From Atrina japonica (taxonomy: Eukaryota; Mollusca; Bivalvia; Pterioida; Pinnidae), in the NCBI GenBank assembly GCA_030159075.1, contig BROG01000046.1:124001-188000 (forward strand): a DNA stretch of 64,000 nt, read 5' to 3'. Every line of letters starts with the position of its first letter. Position 1 is the first letter of the stretch. Positions 31,661 through 44,012 of this stretch are shown here, piece after piece. The position numbers were made by a program, and so were the translations under genes. The notes beneath the pieces are model-generated. The model was not told where the DNA came from, searched no databases, and was given only the letters and a program-made list of their open reading frames with translations.

Positions 31661-34374
31661 ATAGAAATATTGATTTTGATTGTACAGACAGGCATTTGTA
31701 AAATTGTACAGAAGGTTGACAGACATGTTGTACTTTAACTACATACTGGTGTTGTACCCAACAGACATTGTAGGCCTATTAAGTTTGTCCTATACAATCT
31801 GTTCATGTACCCATAAACTGTCCTCTATTAGACATGATAATTAAACATATATGCACATGTATACATGTAGATTGCTCATTATTCATTTTTTCCATTTTGT
31901 TTATACATTATATTTTGCTTAAAACTAAAATACGGATATGTAATATACATATGTAATTGTATAATAGCCATAGTTTCTTTCAGTATGTATAGAAACTGAC
32001 CAAAACCTTACTGGCTAATTGATTTTTATTTATAAACTAGAAATGATTCAAATGGTATTCTATTGACATCCCTGGAGATTGCTAATGTTGATATGTGCTG
32101 AAGGAGTACATCTGCTCACTTCCTGTCAGATACTGAATTTCTGTGCACTTAAATGACACTGTTACAATATGCAACACTGTGCGTGTTTGCTTTTACCAAC
32201 AAACGTTTAATTATTGCAATTACACATCATGCTGAAACATGATTAGTAGCGCATTTAATTACATTTTCTCACCTTGTAGAAACGTAGCATTTTATTATTG
32301 GCTTACATTGGAGATTTTTTACAAAGCAGGAACACTGCTTCAGTAGATCTAGGTCAAGCGATCAATATTGAACTGCTGATCTATATTTTACCTATTTGTG
32401 TGGACATAGCTCAATTCCCATAACATAAAGCGCAATCTCTTATAGAAAAGACTGAATCAATATTTTAAAGTGGATCTATACAAGCCACTAGGTATGAAAA
32501 TGGTTGTTACAAAATAATGATCATGTTTACTGTGTAGTTAAAGGGCCAGGTTATTAGTGAAGGGTGTTTTATACTAAGATTTGAACCATGAAAAGACTAT
32601 ACCCCCACCAACATATTAATAAACAAACAGCCATTTAAATGTGACAGGATTATGGCTCATATGAATCACAATATCTTAATAATGAATTAAAAGCACCATT
32701 GTAAGTTCTAATAAAGAACTTTTTTTCACCATATTTACTAGAGTGGGATTGATACTGAGTGATTAATGATTTAATGTACAGAAAGAATTAATTTATATCC
32801 ATTGTTGTAGAACCAGTATGAAAGTCTGTCGATAACCCTATTGTAAACTAGTAGAATTATTGGGACATCGCTGGGAGTTTATTCTTAAGTTCAGGACTGA
32901 ACATGATTTTTATTAAACATGATGAAATGTTTCAATTATTGATAACATGAAACTTTGGGGTATTGTTTCTGGGGCAGATTATCCTAACATCTACACTCTC
33001 ATTGTCATAACTATTTAATTTGTTCCATCAAACGCTTGTAATGTTAGGTGACAGGAGCTATAAAGACGATTTTCAGTTGTGCATTAATGATACAGTGTAC
33101 AGACTAATAGTGAGCAGAAACTGCCTTGAACTTATCAACCTCTGAAAAACAATGGACTCAGCCTCTTCTGTGAATCAATGACTTAGACTAGTCCAAACTT
33201 GTCTTTAGAGGTAAATGAGTTAAAGACCAAAGATGATCTCCAAATACATTGTATCTATTACTGCCCCATGTGTACAGTGGAACTTGTTCTATCAGACCAA
33301 ATTTGATTTCTAACTTTTATCACTGATGAACAAGTACATGTAAATGTACATTGGAAGCAACCTTGCAAGACCAAATTTAGAAAACTGTGGCTTAACATTT
33401 TTTATGATTCTTATTTCACGTTTACAGAAAATACTCCAGGCAAGTGGTGTGGTTCATAACAAGTAAATTGTGTAGTTTTCAACATAAGCGAAAGAACTGA
33501 ACATCAAATACTGAATTTAAATTCTCAGGTTGAAATTATAAGTAACGATTATTTTTATTGGTTTAGTACAGGATCCTGTCAATTGTAAATAAATTGTAAA
33601 TATTTTACTCTGATATGGTTTTATTAGATAATGTTTGACATTGATATCTGTGAAAATTGAAAATCAATTGACACTACAAACGTCAGAAATGTTCTGAAGG
33701 TTTCTGTTCACTTCAGAGTTAGGAATTTCTTTAAGTTAACTTCATTCTATAACTTTAAAATCTAATACTTCTACAATAAATGGAGGAAATAGCATTGCTA
33801 TAAAATATAAAATAGATTGAACTGGAACAAAATGTGAACAGACTTGTCTATACCGTCACCTTTTTATATCTGATGGAGAAGAAAGCATATACTGATATGT
33901 CTTATTTACATTACAATGAAGTTGTTTACTACAGTTCAAATCCAATTACGAATAAGAGAAAAGTATTGAATAATCGTTAAATGAAAGATCAGGGTATGAC
34001 AACAACAATGTAATCAACAAACACAACAAGAAACATTGACTCCATGATTTAAATATCTCGTCTATTTATTGTTTTCTTACGTAATATTTATCTCCGATAT
34101 GATTCTTTCCCCTATGTTACCTCAGTAACTCAATATTATATTCCCCCACTGAGGAGAACCATCAATAGCCCCCGGGCTGTAGGGAATCATTGTTAAATGA
34201 ATAAAGCATTAAATTAATCCTCCAACCTGTAAAGTAAAAGCACTGCTGTGAGGAATTAAGATACTTTTTTTAAAAACTACATACAATGAGTAATCAGCAG
34301 GTGAAGAGAAAACAATAAATGTAATTAATTATTGATATCACTTAACACCTGAACAACATGTTTGTTGTATTTCT
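31661..34374. other. intergenic, mostly featureless
   Basis: Contains one short MITE-like copy at 33134-33226 and an acagtggaacttg-type start near 33283. No open frame with family resemblance. Confidence 0.5.
33134..33226. mobile_element. short MITE-like repeat, partner of 15716-15801
   Basis: Shares tcaacctctgaaaaacaatg, gacttagactagtccaaa and gtctttagaggtaaatgagt with the copy at 15716. The ends are inverted versions of aactcattnacc. Confidence 0.65.
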
Positions 34375-34377
34375 TTG

Positions 34378-34620
34378 TTTGTTGTTATGGTGTTTTACGC
34401 CTCGCTCAACAAGTTTACAGACTTACTGGGGTGACCAGTTCTTAATGGTGGAGAAGTGTCACAACGTACCCAGGAAAATGCCACAGGCACCCGCTTTCCA
34501 GAAGTGGTAGACTTCACAATCAACTAAGGTCCCAATGGGAGCCAGAAACACCCACACTAGCTGTAAAAACCTTGTTGATTTAAAACAGGATGCTTTAACT
34601 ACGGCCACAGAAGACTCCTG
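34378..34620 (-). mobile_element. SINE family B copy
   Basis: On the minus strand it reads gtagttaaagcatcctgttt, tttttacagctagtgtgggt, and ends aacttgttgagcgaggcgta plus aaacaccataac. These are the tRNA-like head and tail of the family. Confidence 0.55.
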
Positions 34621-34639
34621 TATTATGTATGATGCAAAG

Positions 34640-35640
34640 TTATGGAACCATGAAGCAGAATTATAAAGTACTTATCATAGTTATCATCTATAAATACCTA
34701 AAGCACAGTAAATATAAGTTATCATGGTCAATATATGAATTTGTCACTTGTATACAACTGAGGTATGAAAGATAAGTTATCACAATAAATGGATAAGTTA
34801 TCATCCATACATACAAACCTGGTACACAAAGTAAAGATGAGTTACCATAATATAATGAAGTTATCATCCACACATACACAAAGTAGAGATGAGTTACAAC
34901 AATATGATGAAGTTATCATCCACACATACACAAAGTAAAGATGAGTTATCATAATATAATGAAGTTATCATCCACACATACACAAAGTAGAGATGAGTTA
35001 CCACAATATGTTGAAGTTATCATCAACACAAAGTAAAGATGACTTACCACAATATGATGAAGTTATCATCAGCACAATAACAAGATGACTCATCACAATA
35101 TGAAGAAGTTATCATCCACACATACACAAAGTAGAGATGAGTTACAACAATATGATGAAGTAATCATCCACACATACACAAAGTAGAGATGAGTTACCAT
35201 AATATAATGAAATTATCATCAACACAAAGTAAAGATGAGTTACCACATTATGATGAAGTTATCATCAGCACAATAACAAGATGACTTATCACAATATGAT
35301 GATGTTATTATTGACACAAAATCAAGATGTTTTACCACAATATGATGAAGTTATTATTGACACAAAATCAAGATGAGTTCTCACAATATAAAGAAGTTAT
35401 TGTCAACACAGACACAAAGTAAAGTAATTGAGTTATCACAATATGAAGAAATTATCATCCACACAGACACAAATTAAAGTAACTGAGTTATCACAATATG
35501 AGGAAGTTATCATCCACACAGACACAAATTAAAGTAACTGAGTTATCACAATATGAGGAAGTTATCATCCACACAGATGCAAAGTAAAGCAAGTGAGTTA
35601 ACACAATATGAGGAATAAAGTAATTGAGTTATTACAATTA
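34640..35640. repeat. about 51-bp minisatellite, 1 kb
   Basis: Units of gatgagttaccacaatatga, tgaagttatcatccacacat, acacaaagtaga, roughly 20 copies with length variants. The right third uses a subfamily with agtaattgagttatcacaat and cagacacaaa. Confidence 0.93.
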
Positions 35641-35682
35641 TTCACACATAAACAAAGTGAAATACAGTACATGCATTTTGTT

Positions 35683-36001
35683 TTTTAGTTGTTTTACATC
35701 CTAGTTACAATTTTTCACTCATATCAAGATGAGATGCCACCAACTTTAAGTGAAGTGCCACAAATTTATACCTGTGCTATGGGCTACGGTCTGAGGCCTA
35801 TAAAGTAAGTTTTCTTTTATGTGACACGGGACCTCAGTGTTATGCCTCATTTGAAATACCTGTGACTTTCGCTAATGCTGAGCACTTGGTGAAGGAACAG
35901 TCACTATCTTTTCAAAAGTTTTTAGTATGACCAGGAATCGAAACTTTGGATCTTCTCCCTGTGAGTCGAACACTCAACCACTAGACCATTGCTAGCAGTT
36001 A
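35683..36001 (-). mobile_element. tRNA-derived SINE, family A, near full length
   Basis: On the minus strand the head is gctagcaatggtctagtggt (A box) and then gtttcgattcc (B box), a tRNA-like promoter. The body runs through the ccgtagcccatagcacaggt and ttgtggcacttcacttaaag blocks to cttgatatgagtgaaaaat. It matches the plus-strand copy at 59396. Confidence 0.8.
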
Positions 36002-36059
36002 AAGTAAAGATGAGTTATCACAGAAAGAAGAAGTCTGTATTTCTTCATATATAATTAGT

Positions 36060-36650
36060 TCAGCCAATTTACCCTCATATTGTAATGTGCAACAGTATGG
36101 TAGCTCAGACTGGCTGATGTAGCAAATTGTAATAGAGTAATGTATGGCAGATCAGTACAGTTAAAGTGGCAGATAATTTACCCTCAAATTGTAAAGTGTA
36201 TGGGTATTAGTATGACATCTTAGTGGCAAATAATGTATCCTCAAATTGAACAGTGTATGGGTATTAGTATGGCAGCTCAGTGGCAGATAATTTACCCCCA
36301 AATTGTAAAGTATACGGGTATTAGTATGGCAGCTCAGTGGCAGATAATTTACCCCTAAATTGTATAGTGTATAAGTATTTGTATAAATGTATGATAGCTG
36401 TGTATGAGTATTATGGCAGCCTTGGCAGATAATTTACCTTCAAATTGTAGTGTATGGGTATTAGTATGGCAACTCAGTGGCAGTAATATATCCCCAAATT
36501 GTATAGTGTATAAGTATTAGTACAAATGTATGGCAGCTGTGTATAAGTATGGCAGTTTTGGCAGATAATTTACTCTCAAATTGTAGTGTATGGGTATTAG
36601 TACGACAGCTCAGTGGCAGATATTTTACCCTCGAATTGTACAGGGTACTT
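36060..36650. repeat. about 57-bp minisatellite
   Basis: Units of gtatgggtattagtatggca, gctcagtggcagataattta, ccctcaaattgtaaagt, around nine copies with length variants carrying ataagtattagtacaaatgt. Confidence 0.92.
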
Positions 36651-37382
36651 TATCTAACTTGGTCCATTGTTTTGTCTTCCCGCTACAGGTCACTTCATAT
36701 TCCCAATATCAGTTATCCTCGGCCATCTTGATATTACATTGTGATTGTTCCATGTGACTACATCTAACCCCCTGTATGTCTTTGTCTGTTTGTATGTGTG
36801 TATCAGCAATGTTTTTATCAGTCTGTATCTAAGTATTCATTAATATTCAGATATTTAATTTATGAAGACAAATATTAATGCATTGTTGTCATTTCTTGGT
36901 GTGTATCTGGGGCATGTCAACATATATAATACACTTGTTCTATATCACATTTTCTGAACAAATTATCCAGAGCATAAAATATGACATATTCATTGATAGT
37001 TAGGTCGTTTACACTACCACAATCTTGGCTCATTGGTAGAACTAGATTTACACAACTAGATTTGGTTGGATCCCAACTGCTGTAACATATACATATATAT
37101 GATAATTCCTTTACATTTATACTTGACATTATAAGTAAGTATTTAATACACAGATACATGTATAAAAATATCCCACAACAGGAGGAATTTCTCTTTTTTT
37201 ATCCCTCAATTTAACTGCAATGTTAATTCTTTATTTTCCCCTGTAACAGCCTTCAGAAGTACCTGCTACTCCTTTTCTCCAGTGTATACACAAAAAGCAC
37301 CATTATAATTTCAAAATCACCTGAGAAAGTAGAAGTCATCACTGGGTGTTTTAGTGCCCATGTTCTTGGAGATATTTAAAGG
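36651..37382. other. intergenic, no gene seen
   Basis: No repeat family or coding signal recognised between the 57-bp array and the SINE at 37383. Confidence 0.5.
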
Positions 37383-37620
37383 GGCCTCCATGGCTGGAGT
37401 ATTGTGCTTTAAACCATGTGGAGTCTCTCATCTCTGATCAGCATGGATAGAGTCCAGTTGGAACCTAAGATGATTGTGAGAAATTTTGCCAGTTTACTCA
37501 GGGAAGGCTGATGGTATCTTCCCTGGTATAATGTAACCAGGTTATCTCCTCTGACACAAAAAAATGGATGCCACCATGTGACTGAAAAATTGTTGAATGT
37601 GGCATTAAAAACACCAAACC
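37383..37620 (+). mobile_element. SINE family B copy
   Basis: The head region is ttaaaccatgtggagtctct; the A-box half is poorly preserved. The body is gagaaattttgccagtttac, gaaggctgatggtatcttcc and aatgtaaccaggttatctcc, with the end gactgaaaaattgttgaatg plus tggcattaaaaacaccaaa. Confidence 0.75.
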
Positions 37621-39475
37621 CTTGGCCCTCTGCAAGCTAACTCAACTGGCAAACTTTCTCACAAAATCAGCTTGAAACTGTGCTGATTAGGCGACTGTAT
37701 TTCTTCAGGTATTAGAAAAGACAAGATTTATTTAAATTTTAAAATTTTATTTTTTTCATTTTAATAAATATACTCCGACACAAGAAGTGACATGAAGTTG
37801 ATGATGTGTTTCAGTAATACTGGTGGTAATATTGGAATGTCCAATAACCTCCGACAAACTATAAATGGAGGGAAACAAAGGTAAAACCAATGCTGAACAA
37901 TGGTTATAAATGGCATAAAAGTATTATTACCTTCATAATAATTTGAGATACTTGTCCATCCATTAAAAGTAGGTCGGAGCATGTCTGTTTTAAATGACAG
38001 ATGATGAAATGTACATTGGTAAAATGATATAAAAATAAAAGTGAATTTTAACAATTATCACAGTATCAAACAAATATATATATTATATCTGTTTTAAAAT
38101 AATACTTCTGATAACAAAGACACACAGTTTTGTATGTTTTTTCTTCTTTTATCTTTCTTCCCTGTGTTAGGTATCACATAAGAATTCATATCACAAAAAT
38201 AGTCTAAAATAATCAAATTTCATTCGCATTTCATTTCATTTTTATTTATTTTTTCCATAAATTTTCAGGTTTTTTTTTTTTGGGGGGGGGTGGGTTTACA
38301 GATTTCTTTAACTTTATGGGTCATAGAAAAGTTATAACAATAGTAAAATACGATACAAGTCTAGAAGACATTTTGAAGAATGAATATTTAAATTTTAAAC
38401 TGTTTATAAGTTACTTTGTAGAATTCAATTCAAGCATTAAGATTGAAACAATTTATCATCCATGTTTTGCAGTGGTTTAAATGAACACCATTAAAATATA
38501 TATGGAGCTTTAATAGACTTAACAGGCATTATTCAACATAGGTTAAAATTGTTGTAAACACGTGACAGTTGGTCGTGTGTAGTTGTATGCATATATAATT
38601 TTAAGACCATATATATTACAGGTATTCTGTCTTCAGGAAAAAGATTCAGAATTTATAATTACATGATTTGGGTATCTGCATATAATGAAGATATGTGTGA
38701 ATTCTGGACCTGGCCCCATCAAACTTGAGAATAATAGTCCGTAAATAACTTTAGCTTGGTCTGCTTTAGCCAATCCGATTTCAGGATTAGTGAAATTTTA
38801 GTAAAATTATAAGATTTAAGTAATTCTCAAATTGTATGGTGATAGGTCCGAATGTTATACATACAACATGCTTCTCTAGCCACATATATCCCCATAAAAG
38901 CAACAGAAATCTGCACTTAAAAGCAACAACAAAATCAAACTGTAAAGACACTGGAATGTTACTGACCATTGATATAAATAGATGAAATAATGATGGAAAT
39001 GAAGTTCATAATGAAACATTACCACTCTATCAAACTCCCACACTGAAAAAACAATAAAATTAGTACGGTAACACTAACAGCTGATTCGAGCACACTTCAG
39101 TTGAAACAAACAGACTTGTGTTAATAATGTCCTTGACTTTATAATGAAATCATGGACTTATTACACACCTATATTTTTTTCATATATAAATATATTACAT
39201 CACTTTATTTCTTATTGTCTTTTCTATTGTCTGGACTTTTTTATTAACCTACTATTAAATAAGTAAATAGCAGCATATCTTATCATCTATAAATAGCACA
39301 AATATAAATCCAGAAATCTGACAATTTTTAGAAAGTTTAAAAAAAAAACACTACATGCTGGTCTGTATGTGATTTTCAAATTTAAGAATATGTATTCTTC
39401 TGATTTCGAAACAAAAATTATCAGAAGAATCTTTTCATTCATCCTTTAACATCAATTAAAATTTTGTATTTTTTT
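37621..39475. other. intergenic up to the FOXJ1 3' end
   Basis: AT-rich. No coding evidence on either strand. The right part is the presumed FOXJ1 downstream flank. TTTATT hexamers at about 39205 and 39477 are AATAAA on the minus strand. Confidence 0.5.
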
Positions 39476-39476
39476 T

Positions 39477-39482
39477 TTTATT
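39477..39482 (-). terminator. candidate FOXJ1 polyadenylation signal
   Basis: TTTATT on the plus strand is AATAAA on the minus strand, about 108 nt past the FOXJ1 stop. A competing hexamer lies near 39205. Confidence 0.4.
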
Positions 39483-39589
39483 AGTTTTGGTGTTTCAATT
39501 CAAACCAATATATACCAATACCTTAAATTTTATGTACAAAATAGCAGATTCTAAATAAATAAATATGAATTTCTTCATGCATAAAAATG

Positions 39590-40360
39590 CTATGAGAGTT
39601 TGGGACTTGGGATATTTTCGAGATCAAATAAATTATCAACATCAAAGGCATCTCCGATATCAGCAAATCCATTTTCAGCCCAAGGATGTTCGGCATCTAA
39701 ATCTCCATCAACACTGGCGGGTGATGGAGCTATTGGTGTGTGTAAACCATTTTTATCACCGTTTAAGTCCTCTGATTTAACGTTTAATTTTGAACCGTCC
39801 TCCTCCCACCACTGAGGAGTTGTAATATGTTGTCCATTGATTGTCAAGTCTAGAGGATCATTGGTTGTGAAATCTATTGGCACATCATTTGATAATTCTG
39901 TTTGTGAAAAGAAATCTTCTATGCTAAAATCGTCTGAATTACACTCTGATGATGGTGGACTCATAGCTTGCATAGGGCCTGAATCACTTCCATCATTTTT
40001 ATCTAGCAAGTCCTCTGTCTTAATTCGAATACCACCTATTTCTATATCTTGATTTAGTATGGAAGTCCAATTAAAATCACCTTTCAGATGGTCCTGTTCA
40101 TCCTGGCCATTGAAATGTATCACTTTGTCACTTTGTTTATGTGAAAAACTAAAGCCATCATCTTGTTCCTTCTTGATCTTTTTCACTGGAGGTGTGCATG
40201 ATGACTCACGACTATTTCTGCGCTTTTTAAATATTCCATTTTCAATCATTTCATTATAATCTGGATTTATTCGCCAAAATCCACCTTTGCCAGGTTCATC
40301 TTTCCTTCGGGGAACTTTCTGGAAACATTTGTTGAGCGAAAGATTGTGACGAATTGAATT
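39590..40360 (-). CDS. FOXJ1: FOXJ1 coding exon 2
   Basis: Starts NSIRHNLSLNKCF after a minus-strand acceptor ttttacatttcag and ends NIPSPKLS then TAG. The C-terminal region is acidic and Ser/Pro-rich, consistent with an activation domain. Confidence 0.96.
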   Translation of the reverse strand, partial: NSIRHNLSLNKCFQKVPRRKDEPGKGGFWRINPDYNEMIENGIFKKRRNSRESSCTPPVKKIKKEQDDGFSFSHKQSDKVIHFNGQDEQDHLKGDFNWTSILNQDIEIGGIRIKTEDLLDKNDGSDSGPMQAMSPPSSECNSDDFSIEDFFSQTELSNDVPIDFTTNDPLDLTINGQHITTPQWWEEDGSKLNVKSEDLNGDKNGLHTPIAPSPASVDGDLDAEHPWAENGFADIGDAFDVDNLFDLENIPSPKLS

Positions 40361-41202
40361 CTGAAATGTAAAAGAAGTTTGATTATAAATCAGTCGTGAG
40401 TTTGAAATCGACAAGTAAACTGATGTACACTTAGCTACAAATATCAAGTATTGATTCTATCCAAAAGCAATGCTTTATAGACACCATAATTTAATGTTCA
40501 TTTTCAAAAGACAAAACACTTTGTTGTTTTATCTATTTAACAGAAGTCTGATACTGATAGTTTTCCTGATTCATCTGTATTTTAACTTGAGCATATCAGT
40601 CTTATTCAAACATACATGATGGATGTTTTCAAAATACCCATGTGAGAGAAATTTCTACAAAAATAACAAGTACAAAGTGATATATAATGATGACGAACCT
40701 GCCAACTTGGGTCAGCTAATCTGTAGTACATGAAGTTGTCTGTGATCCAGTTGTAGATTGCTGATAGTGTGATTTTACTTTTTTTGGTTTCCTTCATGGC
40801 CATACAAATTAAAGTTGCATAGCTGTAAGGTGGTTTGACATATGGATTGGTTTTGTAGTCTATTGCATCGCCTCCGAGTGCTGTGGGTGAAGCAGGATCC
40901 GCTAAGTGGAACTTAGGTTCCATCTTACACTGTGGTGGTGCACATGAAACATTCAACACAGCATTTGGATTGACCTTCATGTTCTTGTTGACGTCAATAT
41001 TGAGGTAATTATTACATGGCCCTGGACTCGTTGGAGGGGTAGGAGAGGTGATCTTCATAATGTTTAGATTCTGCAGCCAGTTAAGACTTGTTAGACTGTC
41101 ATCCAGGTTGATGCCACCATTGCTGCAGGTATCAAGAGGATACTTTGCCATCCAATTCTGGCGAAACTTGACGGCCAAGTGATCTCTAGTCATGACGGGC
41201 AT
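39590..41202 (-). CDS. FOXJ1: forkhead box protein J1 (two coding exons, complete)
   Basis: FOXJ1 is a nuclear winged-helix transcription factor that switches on the motile-cilium gene programme. Joining 41202-40699 to 40360-39590 gives 424 aa, close to vertebrate FOXJ1 (about 420). Residues 32-45 (NLDDSLTSLNWLQN) form the conserved N-terminal block. The forkhead domain runs from about 123 (KPPYSYATLICMAMKE) to 216 (GIFKKRR). Recognition helix NSIRHNLSLNKCF begins exactly at the exon junction after Gln168. Wing residues KDEPGKGGFWRINPDY match J1 rather than other Fox classes. C-terminal J1 blocks KGDFNWTSILNQ and DLTINGQHI are present. The start is the ATG at 41202 (MPVMTRDHLAVKF). Frame is open upstream, but with no earlier ATG before a likely splice acceptor at 41299. 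Confidence 0.97.
40699..41202 (-). CDS. FOXJ1: FOXJ1 coding exon 1
   Basis: 168 codons from MPVMTRDHLAVKF to LADPSWQ. The donor is GTTCGT at 40698-40697, and the phase is 0. It contains the N-terminal block and the first two helices of the forkhead domain. Confidence 0.95.
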
Positions 41203-41298
41203 CTTTCTTGACCCCTGCCCCTGGTGACAATTCACCGCGTAAGCTTGTGGGAACTTCGTTTTGACTGGTGGGTTATTCCAAAATAAAAATGATTTTGT
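41203..41298 (-). other. FOXJ1: probable FOXJ1 5'UTR part of coding exon 1
   Basis: A minus-strand acceptor (ttttatttacag) at about 41310-41299 would begin the exon 96 nt before the ATG. The stretch is in frame with the CDS but lacks an ATG. Inferred from splice signals only. Confidence 0.45.
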
Positions 41299-41474
41299 CT
41301 GTAAATAAAATTAGATGATATTAAAAACCTGACTGTACCTTATTGTCTAGACTAAGTAATAAAAATAAGACAACATATTAAATCTATTGTCCTTCATGAC
41401 TTTCAAGTACTGAGTACTTCACTAGTCAGTACATTATCCAGAAATGATTACTAAAACATTCATTATATATGAGG

Positions 41475-41556
41475 AATGATATCATAATTCAATTCTTGAT
41501 ATCTCAAATATGATTCTATGATATCAAAAATTCATTTTTTGATATCTTAAAATGCT
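41475..41556. repeat. cluster of gatatc-centred short inverted repeats
   Basis: Four GATATC sites in 80 bp, separated by aattcaattctt- or aaaaattcatttttt-type spacers, so that gatatcaaaaattcattttt plus ttgatatc is nearly self-complementary. It lies in the probable 5' intron of FOXJ1. Confidence 0.6.
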
Positions 41557-41696
41557 TTATAAATAGTAATACGGTGCCTCATACCAGTAATTACGGTTGA
41601 TCATTAAGTGGTACCCATCATGAGATGATGAGAAGTCACATTCTCCTGCTAAAATATGGACTTTAGATGAAGAATTTATTTCATAAAAATGTGAAG

Positions 41697-41771
41697 AAGT
41701 TCACTGAGTTAAATAATCTTACGTCATTTTATTAAAATAATGTAAGATTATTTAACTCAGTGGACTACTTC
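41697..41771. repeat. 75-bp near-perfect hairpin upstream of FOXJ1
   Basis: The arms aagttcactgagttaaataa/tcttacgtcatttta and the inverted right copy ending taactcagtggactactt are about 35 bp each with three or four mismatches and almost no loop. Confidence 0.8.
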
Positions 41772-42801
41772 ACAGAGTCCTTCCAGAAAGGTGACCATTT
41801 CCAAAAGTGCTCTTTCAATACATATGTCTCATTGTACATAAAACACCATAGATAAAGCCAGTCTGCAGAGCTTGAAATGTCTGCATGCAAAAATAAACAT
41901 TCAAATGTATGCAGAGAACACAATTTCTCAGTCGCCTTTTCTGTACAGTGTGTCTAAATCATGCCAGACTCCGAGGTCATGTACTTTAAATCTATTTCAG
42001 AAATCAATATAATGTGTTTAAACTTGATGAAAAACAATAATCTGTGGGGCACAATGGCATCAGCCTATATATACCTGTATTAATTTTTAATTGTGACAAT
42101 CAAACAAGTGTAGTAAGTTTCTCTGTGAATCAAAATAATGTGATTCCCATGCCATTTCTATGTGGAAATATATGCATGTAGATCTGTCATATACAATTTT
42201 GAGAACTGTCAGTGATTTGAAAATATGGTTTACATATATAATTGTAAATAATTAAAGTGGGGAAAACACATCCTTCTTATTAATTATCATATTGTTGGGT
42301 GCTTTGGGTGTAAGTTTTCCTATCATTATATATCTATATGAACACAGTATAATGAAATGATTAATGCCAGCCTGTTTAAAAATAATAATAAAAAATTCAA
42401 TAGTAGATCTAAATCTGCTCTAAGAGTAATATATATATTTTTAATTTATTCCAATAATTATATCTTTTTATCTAATACTGAAATAATAAAAAGTAAACAT
42501 GCAGCATGCTAGCTTAAGGAAACAAGTTTATTAAATCAAAGTCTTGTTATAGGCCTAATGGAAAATAAAATCAATTTATTTTTTTTGAAGTACATTTTTG
42601 CACTTAATTCATTTTGACAATTTTTTTTTCTCATTTGCAAAACAATATCTGACCTTGAATATATCTACACATCTTAGAAATTATTTTCATTAAAATAAAA
42701 ATTAGGAGATTTTTTTTTCGAAAAATATTAGATCTATTTATCTATTGTATGCATATTAGTAGTAGAAAATTTTTTTTTTAAAGACTGCGATGTCTTCTTA
42801 C

Positions 42802-43300
42802 CTTAATAAATTCCAAACTCCAAACCACCGAGTCTACCTCAGTCTATTGCCGTTCTGATAATGCTGACTGAATTTACTAAGATCATTCCAGGATTGAAAC
42901 TACCCGGTAAATGTTCAAGTGCAAGTTCAGACACTTTATAGACTATTTACAATATCGCATACAAGTAAAGGCATGCCAAGAAAAGGGCGTCAAGCCGAAC
43001 GCTAATTACCATATGAATAGCCCATACATGTTTACGTTTTATTTATAGTCACCGCAACACGTGTTTCGACGAAGTCATACTGTGAATTTAAGACTTGCAT
43101 GTCTAGATCAAATGATGTGTCGAAACAATGAAAAACAACATGACAAATATATAATTACCTGAAGGATGTGTGAAAAATATCACCCACGTTTAACGGGATG
43201 CCGGTGAATCCCGCTATCCAGGTGAGGTTGATATGTCCAAGCCTGTTGCGATTGTACCGCTACCAGTTACGTACTGATCCAATACAGTGCTATTAGGAAC
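42802..43300 (-). promoter_or_regulatory. FOXJ1: probable FOXJ1 promoter and untranslated first exon region
   Basis: This stretch is less AT-rich and has more CpG than its surroundings. Minus-strand donors are visible at 42801 (ttattaag then gtaaga) and 43158 (tccttcag then gtaatt), suggesting one or two untranslated leader exons. An X-box-like string gtcaccgcaac lies at 43048-43058, directly overlapping an E-box CACGTG (43058-43063). Transcription start and factor binding are inference. Confidence 0.35.
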
Positions 43301-43309
43301 AAAAAGCCT

Positions 43310-43946
43310 CAGAATAAATTTAAGTCCATGTCGCAAAAATGATCTTGCAACAAATGCTTCCTATCACGGCTGGACATTTGGCAAAATGATAATTTATTGA
43401 AAGTTCATCAGATCGACATTATGAATAAGAATGATTTGCGTAGCAACGATGTAAACAGATGTAAATATTTTTGAGAATGATGATTGGATAATTTGATTGT
43501 TGTGTATCCAGCTATGGTAGCGGGAATACACACGTTCTTGTCGAGTATGTCTCCGCGATGTTGATTCGTAGAGTCATTCCTCATATACATGCTTACAATT
43601 TATCCTATTGGATACAAAATAAATTATTCGAGGTTATGATGTCAAATCGCAATGTTTACAATGTTGTCAAAATTAAAGAAAAATACAGTAGAGACTGTTT
43701 ATAAACAAAAACTTGCCGGTCTGGCTTTGACCTAAATATTTGGGTCTATACCAAAGCGTCTATTGAACATGTTCGGAATGTCAATATTTTGTTCTAAACA
43801 TTAGGCGTAGATCTACCTCTAGAAAGTGAGAAATATTTAATAATAATGTTTTAACATTTCAAAAGTATTGTTAATATTATAGTAACGGGACTTTTCAAAT
43901 GTAAATCTAAATAATCTCATGCAAATATATGCATTTAGCACAGGCA

Positions 43947-43950
<4 letters not shown>
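43310..43950. other. FOXJ1 upstream flank, no gene seen
   Basis: Unique-looking sequence without recognisable coding or repeat content. Confidence 0.45.

Positions 43951-44009
<59 letters not shown>
43951..44009. repeat. (AT)n microsatellite
   Basis: An uninterrupted AT tract. It directly abuts the G-tract element at 44012. Confidence 0.96.

Positions 44010-44011
<2 letters not shown>

Positions 44012-44012
<1 letters not shown>

Noticed and set aside
39565..40259. Plus-strand frames at 39565-40259
   Set aside because: They are antisense shadows of FOXJ1 exon 2.
41203..41235. Upstream start of FOXJ1 at 41235
   Set aside because: That codon is GTG. The first ATG in frame is at 41202, and the protein from there matches the family.
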